The notes: generated by a model not told the origin, from the sequence alone. DNA of 64,000 bases from Alitibacter langaaensis DSM 22999 (GCF_003096995.1 NZ_QENU01000001.1:186001-250000), one strand, 5' to 3'. Shown: positions 53,398-63,888, numbered from the stretch's first letter. A program made the numbers and translations.

Positions 53398-55437
53398 ATG
53401 AGTAATCCATTGTTAGAGAATGCTGTCTTACCGCAATTCTCAAAAATTCAACCAGCGCATATTCAGCCAGCCATTGAGCAACTTATTCAAGAATGTCGTG
53501 AAACAACAGAACATGTGTTAAATCAACCGCACTTTACTTGGGATAATTTTTGCGAACCGCTTTCAGAAGTCAATGATCTCTTAAGCAAAGCGTGGTCGCC
53601 TGTGGGGCATTTGAATGCAGTGAAAAACAGCCCTGAGCTGCGTGAAGCCTATCAAGCTTGTTTGCCATTATTATCAGAATATGGCACTTGGGTGGGGCAG
53701 CATAAAGGGCTATACAATGCTTATGTGGCATTAAAAAATAGCGATGAATATGCGAATTATAGCGTGGCGCAGAAAAAAACCATTGAAAATAGCCTACGAG
53801 ATTTTGAATTGTCGGGGATTTCTTTGCCAGTGGAACAACAAAAACGCTATGGTGAGATTGTTGCTCGCTTGTCGGAGCTTAATTCGCAATTTAGCAACAA
53901 TGTGCTCGATGCGACAATGGGCTGGGAAAAAATTATCAGCGATGAAAGCCAGTTAGCAGGTTTACCAGATAGCGCATTGCAAGCGGCAAAACAATCGGCA
54001 GCAGCAAAAGGTGAGCAAGGTTTCCGTTTTACATTGGAATTCCCAAGCTATTTGCCTGTGATGACTTATTGCGAGAACCGCGAATTGCGTGAAGAAATGT
54101 ATCGCGCCTTTGTTACACGAGCATCAGAACAAGGCCCTAACGCAGGAAAATGGGATAACTCAGCCATTATGGACGAAATTCTGACCTTGCGTGTGGAATT
54201 AGCCAAATTGCTTGGTTTTGAACGTTATACCGAACGTTCATTGGCAACTAAAATGGCAGAAAATCCACAGCAAGTTTTGGATTTCTTAGAAAATCTTGCC
54301 GCGCGTTCAAAAGCACAAGGCGAAAGAGAATTAGCCGAGTTGCAAGCCTTTTGTAAAACTCAGTTCAATCTGACCGCACTTGAGCCTTGGGACATCACAT
54401 TTTACAGCGAAAAACAAAAACAAGCGTTATATGCGATTAATGATGAAGAATTGCGCCCGTATTTCCCTGAAAATCGTGTGCTTTCGGGCTTATTTGAATT
54501 AGTAAAACGCATTTTTAACATTCGTGCGGTAGAGCGTTTTGATGTAGATACCTACCACAAAGACGTGCGTTTCTTCGATTTAATTGACGAAACAGACGAA
54601 GTGCGTGGGAGTTTCTATTTAGATTTATATGCCCGTGAACATAAACGTGGCGGCGCATGGATGGATGATTGTGTTGGACGCAAACGCAAAGCTGACGGCA
54701 CAATTCAAAAGCCTGTTGCCTATTTAACTTGCAACTTCAACGCGCCTGTTGGGGATAAGCCTGCATTGTTCACCCATGATGAAGTGACAACCTTATTCCA
54801 TGAATTTGGGCATGGTATTCATCATATGTTGACCAAAATTGATGTAGGCGATGTGTCGGGCATTAATGGTGTGCCTTGGGATGCCGTGGAATTGCCGAGT
54901 CAGTTTATGGAAAACTGGTGCTGGCAAGAAGAGGCGTTGGTATTTATTTCTGGGCATTTTGAAACGGGCGAGCCATTGCCAAAAGATAAACTTTCTCAGT
55001 TAATCAAAGCAAAAAATTTCCAAGCAGCGATGTTTGTGTTGCGTCAACTTGAGTTTGGTTTATTTGATTTCCGCTTGCATCATCAGTATCAACCGGGCAA
55101 AGCAAATCAAATTTTAGAGACACTAGCGGCAGTTAAAAAACAGGTCGCCGTGATCAAGGGCGTGGAGTGGGCGAGAACACCGCACAGCTTTAGCCATATT
55201 TTTGCTGGCGGTTATGCCGCAGGTTATTACAGCTATTTATGGGCTGAAGTTTTATCGGCAGATGCCTTTTCACGTTTTGAAGAAGAGGGCATTTTTAATG
55301 CTGCAACGGGTCAATCTTATTTAGATGAAATCTTAACCCGTGGTGGTTCAGAAGAGCCAATGGTGCTATTTGAACGCTTCCGTGGACGCAAACCAACCTT
55401 AGATGCGCTATTGCGTCATAAAGGTATTGCCAACTAA
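53398..55437 (+). CDS. prlC: Oligopeptidase A PrlC
   Basis: A 679-residue M3 family metallopeptidase of the cytosol that degrades signal peptides and other short peptides. The zinc motif is TTLFHEFGHGIHH near residue 467, with the third ligand Glu in DAVELPSQFMENW. The N-terminal MSNPLLENAVLPQFSKI matches E. coli. The ATG at 53398 has AAAGGAA upstream; an earlier in-frame ATG at 53314 would give an extra N-terminus without homology. Confidence 0.96.
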   Translation: MSNPLLENAVLPQFSKIQPAHIQPAIEQLIQECRETTEHVLNQPHFTWDNFCEPLSEVNDLLSKAWSPVGHLNAVKNSPELREAYQACLPLLSEYGTWVGQHKGLYNAYVALKNSDEYANYSVAQKKTIENSLRDFELSGISLPVEQQKRYGEIVARLSELNSQFSNNVLDATMGWEKIISDESQLAGLPDSALQAAKQSAAAKGEQGFRFTLEFPSYLPVMTYCENRELREEMYRAFVTRASEQGPNAGKWDNSAIMDEILTLRVELAKLLGFERYTERSLATKMAENPQQVLDFLENLAARSKAQGERELAELQAFCKTQFNLTALEPWDITFYSEKQKQALYAINDEELRPYFPENRVLSGLFELVKRIFNIRAVERFDVDTYHKDVRFFDLIDETDEVRGSFYLDLYAREHKRGGAWMDDCVGRKRKADGTIQKPVAYLTCNFNAPVGDKPALFTHDEVTTLFHEFGHGIHHMLTKIDVGDVSGINGVPWDAVELPSQFMENWCWQEEALVFISGHFETGEPLPKDKLSQLIKAKNFQAAMFVLRQLEFGLFDFRLHHQYQPGKANQILETLAAVKKQVAVIKGVEWARTPHSFSHIFAGGYAAGYYSYLWAEVLSADAFSRFEEEGIFNAATGQSYLDEILTRGGSEEPMVLFERFRGRKPTLDALLRHKGIAN

Positions 55438-55449
55438 AACTCGTAATAA

Positions 55450-55478
55450 AAAAGTGCGGAAATTGACCGCACTTTTTT
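55450..55478. terminator. Bidirectional dyad terminator prlC/der
   Basis: AAAGTGCGG and CCGCACTTT pair around a short loop, followed by T on one side and preceded by A on the other. Only the right arm is a perfect uptake core (the left reads AAGTGCGGA). Confidence 0.84.
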
Positions 55479-55480
55479 GT

Positions 55481-56995
55481 TTAACGTTTTGATTTTTTAA
55501 TGAATTTCATTAAACGTTTACGTTTGCGTAGCTGATTTGGGGTGAGTTTATTGCGTTTTCCCGCAAATGGATTATTCCCTTCTTGGAACAGCAAACGAAT
55601 CGGCGAGCCAATGATTTTTAGGCTGCGGCGATAATAATTGGACAGATAGCGTTTATAACTATCTGGCAAACGTTCGATCTGATTACCATGCACCACAATA
55701 ATCGGTGGATTATAACCGCCTGGGTGCGCATATTTTAATTTGATACGGCGACAGCTCATCATTGGCGGCTGATGCTCGTCCGTAGCCATTTGTAAAATGC
55801 GCGTCAGCATAGATGTGGTCATTTTTTGCGTTGCACAAGCATAGGCTTCTTGAACGCTTTCAAATAAATTGCCAACACCGCTACCGTGCAATGCGGAAAT
55901 AAAATGAATGCGCGCAAAGTCAATAAAATCAAGACGGCGGTCAAGTTCAGATTTCACTCGATCCTTAATTTCTTGATTTAAACCATCCCATTTATTCACC
56001 ACAATAACCAGAGAACGCCCTGCATTCAGAATAAAACCAAGCAAGGATAAATCTTGATCGGAAATACCTTCACGAGCATCAATGGTTAATAACACAACGT
56101 TGGCATCTTGAATGGCTTGCAAGGTTTTAATCACCGAGAATTTTTCTACGGTTAAATGCACTTTACCGCGTTTACGCACCCCTGCGGTGTCAATAAGCGT
56201 ATAGTGCTGCCCATCACGTTCCATTGGAATATAAATACTATCACGCGTTGTGCCCGGCATATCATACACCACCACGCGATCTTCGCCCAAAATTCGGTTT
56301 GTTAAGGTTGATTTACCCACATTTGGACGACCTACAATCGCAATTTTGATATTTTTATCTTCAGGCTCTTCGCAGGTTTCTTCCAACGCGTCATCTAAGA
56401 GTGAAGTATCATTTTCATCTGAAAAGTCGAAATCCGTATCCCATTCATCTTGTTCAGAATTTTCGCCATTTTCGACCGCACTTTCATCATTCATATGCTC
56501 AGCGAAAGGGGCTAATACTTCTTCCATTAATTGGGTGACGCCGCGCCCTTGAGCAGCGGCAATTTGCGCAATATCGCCCAAACCTAATTGATAAAATTCA
56601 GCACAATGGCTGTCTGCATCAATGCCATCGGTTTTGTTGGCAACCACCACGGTCATTTTGCCTTGGCGTTGGCGCAGATAATTCGCAATGCCAATATCAG
56701 CAGGGGTTAAGCCTGCACGGGCATCAACGAGAAAAAGCACAACATCGGCTTCTTCAATGGCGAGTAGCGATTGTTCCGCCATTTTTTCTTCTACGCCTTC
56801 TTCAGTGCCGTCAATACCGCCTGTATCGATCACAATAAAATCATAGCCAGAAATATTGGCTTGACCATATTTACGGTCGCGAGTAAGACCAGGAAAATCT
56901 GCAACTAAGGCATCACGGGTGCGAGTTAAACGGTTAAATAATGTGGATTTGCCGACATTGGGGCGTCCTACAAGGGCAACTACAGGTGTTGTCAT
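55481..56995 (-). CDS. der: Ribosome biogenesis GTPase Der
   Basis: A 504-residue double GTPase for 50S assembly. G domain 1 has [22 protein letters not shown] and NKTDG; G domain 2 has [26 protein letters not shown] and NKWDGL; a C-terminal KH-like domain ends with a Lys/Arg-rich tail. The linker between the G domains (about 170-210) is unusually long and acidic and includes an uptake core (near 56476) read as SAV. The ATG at 56995 fits the family. Confidence 0.96.
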   Translation of the reverse strand: MTTPVVALVGRPNVGKSTLFNRLTRTRDALVADFPGLTRDRKYGQANISGYDFIVIDTGGIDGTEEGVEEKMAEQSLLAIEEADVVLFLVDARAGLTPADIGIANYLRQRQGKMTVVVANKTDGIDADSHCAEFYQLGLGDIAQIAAAQGRGVTQLMEEVLAPFAEHMNDESAVENGENSEQDEWDTDFDFSDENDTSLLDDALEETCEEPEDKNIKIAIVGRPNVGKSTLTNRILGEDRVVVYDMPGTTRDSIYIPMERDGQHYTLIDTAGVRKRGKVHLTVEKFSVIKTLQAIQDANVVLLTIDAREGISDQDLSLLGFILNAGRSLVIVVNKWDGLNQEIKDRVKSELDRRLDFIDFARIHFISALHGSGVGNLFESVQEAYACATQKMTTSMLTRILQMATDEHQPPMMSCRRIKLKYAHPGGYNPPIIVVHGNQIERLPDSYKRYLSNYYRRSLKIIGSPIRLLFQEGNNPFAGKRNKLTPNQLRKRKRLMKFIKKSKR

Positions 56996-57069
56996 AAAAT
57001 ATCTCTTATTCGGGCTGAACATGGTGAAAGTATATCAAATCTTGCTTGATTTTTATATTTCACAAAAAA

Positions 57070-57102
57070 GAAAAAGCACAGTCAAAACAACTGTGCTTTT
57101 AA
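57070..57102 (-). terminator. Terminator of the tRNA-Asp genes
   Basis: On the minus strand AAAAGCACAGT and ACTGTGCTTTT pair around an 8-base loop and run into a T-rich tract. It follows the second tRNA-Asp and precedes der. Confidence 0.83.
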
Positions 57103-57108
57103 AATAAT

Positions 57109-57185
57109 TGGCGGAATGGACGGGACTCGAACCCGCGACCCCCTGCGTGACAGGCAGGTATTCTAACCAGCTGAACTACCACTCC
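57109..57185 (-). tRNA. tRNA-Asp (anticodon GTC), distal copy
   Basis: A 77-nt tRNA with acceptor GGAGTGG paired to CCATTCC, anticodon GTC (57149-57151 on the complement) in a CCTGC/GCAGG stem, T arm GGGTTCGAGTCCC and encoded CCA. It is identical to the other copy. Confidence 0.97.
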
Positions 57186-57225
57186 GCGACTAATTTTTTA
57201 AATAAGGAGTTAAAATGAAAAAAAT

Positions 57226-57302
57226 TGGCGGAATGGACGGGACTCGAACCCGCGACCCCCTGCGTGACAGGCAGGTATTCTAACCAGCTGAACTACCACT
57301 CC
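57226..57302 (-). tRNA. tRNA-Asp (anticodon GTC), proximal copy
   Basis: A 77-nt tRNA identical to the neighbouring copy; the two are separated by 40 bp. The first in transcription order. No separate promoter can be seen between the copies, so they are probably processed from one transcript. Confidence 0.97.
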
Positions 57303-57378
57303 GCTAAGTGGTGCGAATAATACTTGCCAATAGTATTCACGTCAACCATTTTTTTCAAAGTCGTTTCTACTTGGTTAA

Positions 57379-58176
57379 TTAATGCACGGTTTTGCCGTTT
57401 TCCGCTTGCGGATTTAATCGGTTAAACCAAATGCAGTTATTTTTACTTTTCTTTTGAATGGTTTGAATTTGTTCTTCGTGTGCAGATAATTCTTCAGTTG
57501 TGGGCAAGAGCACTTGTAAATCATTGACAATTTTCACCGCACTTTGCTCAATCACTTGGATTTTTTCTTCACGAACTTGGGGCTCTATTGGCTCATTTTC
57601 ATCAAATAAACTCACCTGCCCACCCGTCATGGCAAGATAGACATCGCCCAAAATTTCCGCATCCAGTAAAGCGCCATGCAAGGTACGTTTACTATTGTCG
57701 ATATGTAAACGATCGCAAAGAGCATCTAAGCTATTGCGTTTTCCCGGATATTGACGGCGGGCAAGCTGTAAAGTGTCGGTAACCATGCAAATGTCAGTGG
57801 TTTTCACATTGATATTGTGCTTGCGAAATTCATAATCCATGAAGCCCACATCGAAAGGGGCATTATGAATCAACAATTCAGAGCCTTTGATAAAGTCAAT
57901 AAATTCTTGTGCAATGGTGGGAAAATCAGGTTTATCCGCCAACATTTCATCGGTAATGCCATGGACTTGAATTGCTTCGGGATCCACGGAACGATCAGGT
58001 TTGATATATAGATGCAGTTTTCTGCCTGTATATTTTCGGTTGATCATTTCCACCGCGCCAATTTCAATGATGCAATGGCCTTCATAATGGGCACCAAACT
58101 GATTCATCCCCGTTGTTTCGGTATCCAGCACAATCTGGCGAGTGGGCTGTAATTCTGTATTCTGTGTTGTTGTCAT
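57379..58176 (-). CDS. dnaQ: DNA polymerase III epsilon subunit (proofreading exonuclease)
   Basis: A 265-residue DnaQ-type 3'-5' exonuclease. Exo I is VLDTETTG (Asp18, Glu20), Exo [19 protein letters not shown], Exo [21 protein letters not shown] with the catalytic His and Asp. The C-terminal segment that binds the alpha subunit is present and ends [10 protein letters not shown]. It diverges from rnhA with 58 bp between the starts, as in E. coli. Confidence 0.96.
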   Translation of the reverse strand: MTTTQNTELQPTRQIVLDTETTGMNQFGAHYEGHCIIEIGAVEMINRKYTGRKLHLYIKPDRSVDPEAIQVHGITDEMLADKPDFPTIAQEFIDFIKGSELLIHNAPFDVGFMDYEFRKHNINVKTTDICMVTDTLQLARRQYPGKRNSLDALCDRLHIDNSKRTLHGALLDAEILGDVYLAMTGGQVSLFDENEPIEPQVREEKIQVIEQSAVKIVNDLQVLLPTTEELSAHEEQIQTIQKKSKNNCIWFNRLNPQAENGKTVH

Positions 58177-58234
58177 TAGAAAATTTCCTAAATTTGCGCT
58201 ATTATCACCGCACTTTCGGCAATTGTATCAGATT

Positions 58235-58699
58235 ATGCAAAAACACATTGAAATTTTTACGGATGGCTCTTGTTTAGGCAATCCTGGCGCAGGTGGCACG
58301 GGCGTATTATTGCGCTATAAACAGCACGAAAAAACGTTATCCAAAGGCTATTTTAAAACTACCAATAATCGTATGGAATTGCGCGCGGTTATTGAGGCAT
58401 TGGAAAGTCTGAAAGAACCTTGTCGCATTACCTTGTGGAGTGATAGCCAATATATGAAAAATGGCATCACTCAGTGGATTTTTAACTGGAAAAAAAACAA
58501 CTGGAAAGCAAGTACAGGAAAACCAGTGAAAAACCAAGATTTATGGATTTTGTTGGATAATTTAATTCAACAGCACCAAATTGATTGGCGCTGGGTCAAA
58601 GGACACGCTGGGCATCGTGAAAATGAGATCTGTGATGAACTGGCTAAACAGGGGGCAGAAAACCCAACATTAGAAGATGTAGGTTATCAGCCAGAATAA
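58235..58699 (+). CDS. rnhA: Ribonuclease HI
   Basis: A 154-residue RNase H that removes RNA from RNA-DNA hybrids. Catalytic residues: Asp10 in [12 protein letters not shown], Glu in [13 protein letters not shown], Asp in [12 protein letters not shown] and Asp in [21 protein letters not shown] is the flexible His loop. The ATG at 58235 gives the family length; an upstream in-frame start would overlap dnaQ. Confidence 0.97.
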   Translation: MQKHIEIFTDGSCLGNPGAGGTGVLLRYKQHEKTLSKGYFKTTNNRMELRAVIEALESLKEPCRITLWSDSQYMKNGITQWIFNWKKNNWKASTGKPVKNQDLWILLDNLIQQHQIDWRWVKGHAGHRENEICDELAKQGAENPTLEDVGYQPE

Positions 58700-58778
58700 T
58701 GCGTTATTGCGCTAGATTGAACATTGCATTTAAACAATAAAGAGAGCATTTCACCATTTTTAGCCTTGCGATAAACGT

Positions 58779-58820
58779 GAAAGTGCGGTCAGAAATTTAG
58801 AAATTTTTGACCGCACTTTG
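58779..58820. terminator. Bidirectional uptake-signal dyad terminator
   Basis: AAAGTGCGGTCAGAAATTT and AAATTTTTGACCGCACTTT form a long stem between the convergent rnhA and lexA genes. Confidence 0.87.
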
Positions 58821-58835
58821 AACATTTAGTATTGA

Positions 58836-59468
58836 TTACATCCACGCATTATTACGAATGATACCAACCGCGATGCCTTCAATAGAGAAATTTTCTGTTT
58901 CACGTAAATTCACGACAATAGGATCGAATTCTTCATTTTCAGCATGCAGATAAATCACTTCACCTTTGCGTTCTAGGCGTTTAACGGTTACTTCATCTTC
59001 AATACGAGCAACAATGACTTGACCGTTGCGGACATCTTTCGTGCTATGTACTGCTAATAAATCGCCATCTAAAATACCGATATCTTTCATTGATTGACCA
59101 CATACTTTTAATAAAAAATCCGCTTGTGGTTTAAACATATCTGGATCAACTTTGTATGTACCCTCAATATGTTGTTCAGCAAGAATAGGTTCGCCAGCTG
59201 CCACTTGCCCAATTAATGGTAAGCCCTCTGGTTCATCATTTGCGGCCTCCATTAATAAACGAATTCCGCGTGATGTTCCCGCTAGAATTTCAATAGCACC
59301 TTTACGCGCGAGTGCTTTCAAATGCTCTTCTGCGGCATTTGGAGAACGGAAACCTAATTCACGCGAGATTTCTGCACGTGTTGGCGGCATACCTGTTTTT
59401 TCAATATAACTTTTTAAAAAGTTGTACACCTCTTGCTGACGCTGGGTCAACGGTTTAGTTAATTTCAT
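58836..59468 (-). CDS. lexA: SOS repressor LexA
   Basis: A 210-residue repressor. The winged-helix DNA-binding domain includes [25 protein letters not shown] in segments. The self-cleavage site is Ala91-Gly92 in QVAAGEP; the catalytic dyad is Ser126 (CGQSMKDIG) and Lys163 (VKRLERKG). AGGAG is the ribosome site. A candidate SOS box lies in its own leader. Confidence 0.96.
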   Translation of the reverse strand: MKLTKPLTQRQQEVYNFLKSYIEKTGMPPTRAEISRELGFRSPNAAEEHLKALARKGAIEILAGTSRGIRLLMEAANDEPEGLPLIGQVAAGEPILAEQHIEGTYKVDPDMFKPQADFLLKVCGQSMKDIGILDGDLLAVHSTKDVRNGQVIVARIEDEVTVKRLERKGEVIYLHAENEEFDPIVVNLRETENFSIEGIAVGIIRNNAWM

Positions 59469-59486
59469 CTGCTCTCCTTATTTAGT

Positions 59487-59512
59487 CTGTAATTTATTGA
59501 TATTATATACAG
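59487..59512 (-). promoter_or_regulatory. Candidate LexA-binding region upstream of lexA
   Basis: The region begins CTGT and ends ACAG, 26 bp apart, with an AT-rich centre. Neither 16-bp window is a perfect CTGT-N8-ACAG box, so these look like two overlapping half-conserved sites. Position 19-44 bp upstream of the lexA start fits autoregulation. Confidence 0.6.
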
Positions 59513-59558
59513 GCTGAGATTAATTTCAAGTAATTGCTGTAGAAATTTTCACATTAAT

Positions 59559-59590
59559 AAAAAAGCAATTCCTAATGAAATTGCTTTTAT
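59559..59590 (-). terminator. smpB terminator
   Basis: AAAAGCAATT and AATTGCTTTT pair around an 8-base loop, with a T run on the minus strand directly after the smpB stop. Confidence 0.84.
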
Positions 59591-59597
59591 GTTTGAT

Positions 59598-60080
59598 TTA
59601 GCCACGATGTGCGTTTTTCATGATGCGATCTTTCTGCATTTTCCATTCTCGCTCTTTAATGTCTTCGCGTTTATCGTATTGTTTTTTCCCTTTTGCCACA
59701 CCGATTTTGACTTTTGCCCAAGCATTTTTCCAGTAGAGTGAAAGGGCAACTAGTGTATAGCCGTCACGGTTTGTTTTGCCAAACAAGCTATCGAGTTCAC
59801 GCTGATTGAGCAATAATTTTCGCGTGCGCGTTGGATCGCAAACAATATGCGTTGAAGCCACGTTGAGGGGTTGAATGGTTGCACCAAATAAGAACGCTTC
59901 GCCATTGTTAAAAATAACATAGCTATCACTTAAATTGGCTTTCCCTGCGCGCATTGATTTGACTTCCCAACCTTGTAGTGAAAGCCCTGCTTCAATTTCT
60001 TCTTCAATGAAATAATCATGACGAGCACGTTTATTTAGTGCTATGGTATTAGAACCGACCTTTTGTTTTTTCTTAGCCAT
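59598..60080 (-). CDS. smpB: SsrA-binding protein SmpB
   Basis: A 160-residue partner of tmRNA in ribosome rescue. Conserved segments: [48 protein letters not shown]-type strand ([16 protein letters not shown]) and the basic C-terminal tail ([18 protein letters not shown]). The gene for tmRNA is not seen nearby. Confidence 0.96.
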   Translation of the reverse strand: MAKKKQKVGSNTIALNKRARHDYFIEEEIEAGLSLQGWEVKSMRAGKANLSDSYVIFNNGEAFLFGATIQPLNVASTHIVCDPTRTRKLLLNQRELDSLFGKTNRDGYTLVALSLYWKNAWAKVKIGVAKGKKQYDKREDIKEREWKMQKDRIMKNAHRG

Positions 60081-60291
60081 TTTGTTTTTGTATTAAGAAT
60101 GAATGGTGGGAATTGTACCGAATAACGTAGCTTATCACAATCAAGAAGAATAACCTGTATAAAAAGTGTACAAAGATAATTTTAGTAAAACGAATATTTG
60201 TCACACACTTTGAAGTTAAGTTATAGTTTCTCAAGTTTGAGCCGTGGAATACGAAAGACGCAAAGCGAAATTAAATGATTAAGGAAATACG

Positions 60292-60663
60292 ATGTCAGAA
60301 AAAACATTTGAAAATTTGACCGCACTTTTAGACCAAAATCAAGCACGTTATCGTATCGTGCACCATTCTGCGGCAGGCAAATCGGAAGAAGTAGCGAAAA
60401 TTCGCGGTACAGAACTTGGGCAAGGGGCAAAAGCTTTGGTGTGTAAAGTCAAATGCAATGGCGTGAAACAAGCGTTGCTTGCGATTCCACCTTTTAGCTT
60501 TCATCCTGCGCTTAAGCTCATCGTCGATCCTAGCCTGCTTGAACGCTATGATGAACTGGCGTTTAATGCAGGCACATTAGAGCATTCTATTATCCTAAAT
60601 ACGCAAGATTATGCCCGTATTGTTCAGCCGACTTTAGTGAGTTTTGTGAAGGCAGATGGTTAA
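60292..60663 (+). CDS. yeaK: YeaK-like deacylase with an internal deletion
   Basis: A YbaK/ProX-fold protein whose ends match E. coli YeaK (mischarged-tRNA deacylase, 167 residues): RGTELGQGAKALVCKVKCNGV, then PPFSFHPALKLIVDPSLLER and FNAGTLEHSIILNTQDY. It is only 123 residues. Compared with YeaK as I recall it, about 40 residues are missing between LLAI and PPFSF. The junction is at GCGATT (60481-60486), which could encode the AI that ends both blocks, consistent with a deletion between short direct repeats. The frame is kept, so a product may be made, but activity is doubtful. Confidence 0.8.
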   Translation: MSEKTFENLTALLDQNQARYRIVHHSAAGKSEEVAKIRGTELGQGAKALVCKVKCNGVKQALLAIPPFSFHPALKLIVDPSLLERYDELAFNAGTLEHSIILNTQDYARIVQPTLVSFVKADG

Positions 60664-60695
60664 TGCAGATCGCTTAGATTGAGGGGTAATCACAT

Positions 60696-60738
60696 AAAAG
60701 TGCGGCCAAAATGTTAATAATTTTTTGACCGCACTTAT
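60696..60738. terminator. Bidirectional dyad terminator yeaK/arcA
   Basis: AAAAGTGCGGCCAAAA and TTTTTTGACCGCACTTA form a stem between convergent genes. The left uptake core has one change (GGC instead of GGT). Confidence 0.82.
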
Positions 60739-60763
60739 TTTATGCTGAATTTAGTTTAAAGGA

Positions 60764-61474
60764 TTATTCTAGCTCACCGCAGAAACGATAGCCTTCTCCG
60801 TGAATCGTGGCAATAATTTCGGGTGTATCTGCATGATTTTCAAAATGTTTTCTAATACGGCGAATGGTAACATCCACGGTACGATCATTTTCTTTTAACT
60901 CGCGCCCTGTCATTTTGCGTAATAAATCTTCGCGGGTTTGAATTTTTCCAGGATTTTCACAAAAATGTAACATTGCCCGAAATTCGCTGCGCGGTAATTT
61001 ATATTCAACACCGTCAGGGTTGACTAGCACATGCTTATTAATATCCAATACCCAACCATTAAAACGATAAAATTCTGTGGCAGTGGTTTGTGTGCGCTCA
61101 CTGTCATTCATTGTGCGATGTAACAAATTGCGCGCACGAATGGTTAATTCGCGCGGGTTGAATGGTTTGGTAATGTAATCATCAGCACCGATTTCTAAGC
61201 CTAAAATGCGATCCACTTCATTGTCGCGGCCAGTTAAGAACATTAGTCCAACGTTCGCTTTTTCACGCAATTCACGGGCGAGCATTAGCCCATTTTTCCC
61301 TGGTAAATTAATATCCATCACCACTAAATGAATATTTTTTTCAGCTAGAATTTGATTCATCTGTGTGCCGTCTGTGGCTTCATAGACTTCATAACCTTCC
61401 GCTTCAAAAATGTTCTTAAGTGTGGTTCGCGTAATACTTTCGTCTTCGACAATTAAAATTTGTGGTGTTGACAT
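60764..61474 (-). CDS. arcA: Aerobic respiration response regulator ArcA
   Basis: A 236-residue OmpR/PhoB-type regulator. The receiver domain has the phosphorylated Asp54 ([11 protein letters not shown]), the acidic pair Glu10/Asp11, and Lys in [11 protein letters not shown]. The winged-helix domain includes [20 protein letters not shown] and [12 protein letters not shown], close to E. coli ArcA throughout. Choosing the ATG at 61474 puts the key Asp at 54, as in E. coli; an ATG three codons upstream is alternative. It would control TCA genes such as gltA and icd; the sensor ArcB is not in the window. Confidence 0.96.
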   Translation of the reverse strand: MSTPQILIVEDESITRTTLKNIFEAEGYEVYEATDGTQMNQILAEKNIHLVVMDINLPGKNGLMLARELREKANVGLMFLTGRDNEVDRILGLEIGADDYITKPFNPRELTIRARNLLHRTMNDSERTQTTATEFYRFNGWVLDINKHVLVNPDGVEYKLPRSEFRAMLHFCENPGKIQTREDLLRKMTGRELKENDRTVDVTIRRIRKHFENHADTPEIIATIHGEGYRFCGELE

Positions 61475-61617
61475 AAAATCCATTCTCCCTAAATCGAGTT
61501 AGGCTGTATTCTATATTTGCAACAAAATTGTAACAATAAAAAAATACATTTAGCACTAAATTTTATGATTTAGATCATGAAAATTAGCGTACGCAATATT
61601 ATTCAGAAATTTTTACC

Positions 61618-61644
61618 ATAAAAAACGCGCTACATGAGCGCGTA
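61618..61644 (-). terminator. yciI terminator
   Basis: On the minus strand ACGCGCT and AGCGCGT form a stem with a 5-base loop followed by seven T, just after the yciI stop. It ends the yciC-yciB-yciA-yciI run before arcA. Confidence 0.86.
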
Positions 61645-61668
61645 TAGATAGAGAGAAATTCAGACAAA

Positions 61669-61953
61669 TTAGAAAACACGTTTAAAGGGTTTGACGGTGA
61701 CATCAGTATACACGCCCGCTTCAACATAAGGATCTTGGCTTGCCCACGTTTGCGCTTCTTCTAAAGAATTAAATTGTGCAATCACGGTTGAACCTGTTAC
61801 CCCACTGCCATCAGCCGTTGGATTTGGCCCTGCGGTGAGCAAGCAGTTTTCATCTTGCAATTTTTGCAAGCGGGCTAAATGTTTTGGGCGTGCATTGAGA
61901 CGCTGTTCTAATGTATTCGGTTTATCTTGCGCAATAATCACGAAATATTCCAT
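61669..61953 (-). CDS. yciI: YciI-family protein
   Basis: A 94-residue dimeric ferredoxin-like (alpha+beta barrel) protein. [29 protein letters not shown] contains the conserved His, and [24 protein letters not shown] the second conserved stretch with Asp. The biochemical role is not established; the His-Asp pair suggests a small-molecule enzyme or binding function. Follows yciA closely. Confidence 0.92.
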   Translation of the reverse strand: MEYFVIIAQDKPNTLEQRLNARPKHLARLQKLQDENCLLTAGPNPTADGSGVTGSTVIAQFNSLEEAQTWASQDPYVEAGVYTDVTVKPFKRVF

Positions 61954-61969
61954 TTTTTTCTCCTTAAGA

Positions 61970-62413
61970 TTAGTCGTCTATTGAGGCGAGTGCTTGCTCT
62001 AATTCAGGGTTATTTTCTGTGGGTACAGGGCGTGGTTTGCCTGCTTTATCAATGGCGACATAAGTGAATAATGCTTCTGTCACGCAGTGGCGATCAGTCA
62101 TGCCTTGATAAACTTGTTTGATCCATACTTCCACTTTAACTTGCATCGAGGTTTTGCCGACTTTCACGAGTTTACCGTAGCAACAGACTACATCGCCAAC
62201 GGAAATGGGACGTAAAAATGTGATTCTATCTACGCACACGGTTACAACGCGGCCTTTGGCAATTTCTTTGGCAAGAATCGCTCCGCCCATATCCATTTGC
62301 GACATAATCCAGCCGCCAAAAATATCACCATTGGCATTGGTGTCTGAGGGCATCGCAAGTGTACGTAAAATTAGCGCGCCCTTGGGTTGGCGAGGTTGAG
62401 TTTGTTCTGTCAT
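61970..62413 (-). CDS. yciA: Acyl-CoA thioesterase YciA
   Basis: A 147-residue hotdog-fold thioesterase. [20 protein letters not shown] carries the catalytic Asn/Asp/Gly segment of the acyl-CoA hydrolase family, and [18 protein letters not shown] the second conserved block. Hydrolyses a wide range of acyl-CoAs and may support membrane lipid homeostasis with yciB/yciC. Confidence 0.93.
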   Translation of the reverse strand: MTEQTQPRQPKGALILRTLAMPSDTNANGDIFGGWIMSQMDMGGAILAKEIAKGRVVTVCVDRITFLRPISVGDVVCCYGKLVKVGKTSMQVKVEVWIKQVYQGMTDRHCVTEALFTYVAIDKAGKPRPVPTENNPELEQALASIDD

Positions 62414-62421
62414 GGTTATTC

Positions 62422-62958
62422 CTATTCTTTTTCTTTTGGAAGATAGCGGTAAATATAAACCCCAGTAGCTACGGTTGCAACTAAGGTCATAATAATGATG
62501 CCGAAGGATTTAAAATCGACCCAGATTTCTTCTGAATAATTTTGGCTGATGTAGATATTTGCTAGCATACAAATAATAAAAAACACAGCCCAGCCTAAAT
62601 TGAGTTTATTCCAAGCGACATCGGGCAGTTTTAACTCTTTATCTAATAATTTTTGAATTAACGGTGTTTTAAAGCCGAATTGGCTGATGAGCAATGCTAA
62701 TGCAAAAACGCCGTACACAATGGTGACTTTCCATTGCAAATATTTGACTTCATTAAAATAAGCGGTGAGTGCGCCAAAAAATATTACCGCAATGCCCATA
62801 ATCATTTGTTGTTTTTCAATGTTGCCATATTTTAGTTTTAAAATGATCAGCTGAAGTGCGGTCGCAATCATGAGTGTAATTGCTGCCGCTTGAATACCAG
62901 ATATTTTGTAAACCACAAAAAAGAGGATTAACGGAATAAATTCAAGTAATTGTTTCAT
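62422..62958 (-). CDS. yciB: Inner-membrane protein YciB (IspZ family)
   Basis: A 178-residue protein with five or six membrane helices beginning [18 protein letters not shown], a diagnostic start. [14 protein letters not shown] and WVDFKSFGI are conserved near the C-terminus. Linked in enterobacteria to septation and envelope integrity. Its start overlaps the yciC stop by one base. Confidence 0.93.
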   Translation of the reverse strand: MKQLLEFIPLILFFVVYKISGIQAAAITLMIATALQLIILKLKYGNIEKQQMIMGIAVIFFGALTAYFNEVKYLQWKVTIVYGVFALALLISQFGFKTPLIQKLLDKELKLPDVAWNKLNLGWAVFFIICMLANIYISQNYSEEIWVDFKSFGIIIMTLVATVATGVYIYRYLPKEKE

Positions 62959-63722
62959 TATGCTGCCTTTTGTTTAAATACGGTGTAAAAGCGATAGCTG
63001 AATACTAATGAGAAAACATTAATAAATGCAATAATTGCTAACACGATGATAAAAAAGACTAAATTGCTTGCAAGGCTAGATATTTGCAAGCTAACCAATG
63101 GCAAGAAGAAATAAGTGATTAAGCAATACATAAAAAGTATGCCAGAGCGTTTGATCCCTGATTTGAATGTATCTTGCAGGGCAGTTGTGAGCGGTGAGTC
63201 GCCCATCAAATAACTTAAGGGCGCAAGACATAGGCGGACGAAAACAATCACGCCTGTAATCATTAAAAATAGCGATAATATAGATGGAGATTGCTTTAAT
63301 GATAACTGTGCTACGCCAGTGCTTACACCAACAAATAACGGAAGAATACTAATCACGCTAAGCACGGCAACACCCAGAATACGGCTTATACCTAATTGTG
63401 CAGCATTGGTCAAATTAAAGTTTCTCCCTTGGCTAATTTGATGAATAGCAGCGAGCCCCCATGTGGCAATAGATAATGATACTGCCTGTTTCATAAAGCC
63501 ATTTAATAATGATGCTTCATTCATGGATTGCTCAATGATTGCCTGAGTTAATTCCGTTTGTGATATATCGGCGTCATTTGGCACGTTTATTTGCGTTGGA
63601 ATCAATAGTGAAAATGCGCCTGTTGCCAACATAAAAATGATGATAAAGGCAATAACAAACTGGCGCTGGTTACGGACAAAATTCCAGCTATCCTGAAAAA
63701 GTTGGGTAAAGTTGATTGGCAT
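62958..63722 (-). CDS. yciC: YciC (UPF0259) inner-membrane protein
   Basis: A 254-residue protein with about six membrane segments. [19 protein letters not shown] at the N-terminus is the UPF0259 hallmark; a polar periplasmic loop (about 45-80) follows the first helix. The role is unknown, probably in envelope maintenance with yciB. The ATG at 63722 with AGGA upstream fits the family; an upstream in-frame ATG at 63755 is less likely. Confidence 0.9.
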   Translation of the reverse strand: MPINFTQLFQDSWNFVRNQRQFVIAFIIIFMLATGAFSLLIPTQINVPNDADISQTELTQAIIEQSMNEASLLNGFMKQAVSLSIATWGLAAIHQISQGRNFNLTNAAQLGISRILGVAVLSVISILPLFVGVSTGVAQLSLKQSPSILSLFLMITGVIVFVRLCLAPLSYLMGDSPLTTALQDTFKSGIKRSGILFMYCLITYFFLPLVSLQISSLASNLVFFIIVLAIIAFINVFSLVFSYRFYTVFKQKAA

Positions 63723-63802
63723 AAAAATTCCTAACAAAACACCTGAAAAATTCACCGCACATTATACCCACTTTATAAATAAAATCATAAAAAAGACGAA
63801 AA

Positions 63803-63816
63803 TTGATGTGTATCAA
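63803..63816. promoter_or_regulatory. FNR-type binding site
   Basis: TTGATGTGTATCAA is a perfect inverted repeat matching the FNR consensus TTGAT-N4-ATCAA. It lies between yciC and the gene beyond the right edge. Confidence 0.75.
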
Positions 63817-63888
63817 ATTTTAGGAAATGGATATGAATGATAAAAATGAACGTTATCAAGAATGGAAATTTCGTTTGATTTTTAAAAA

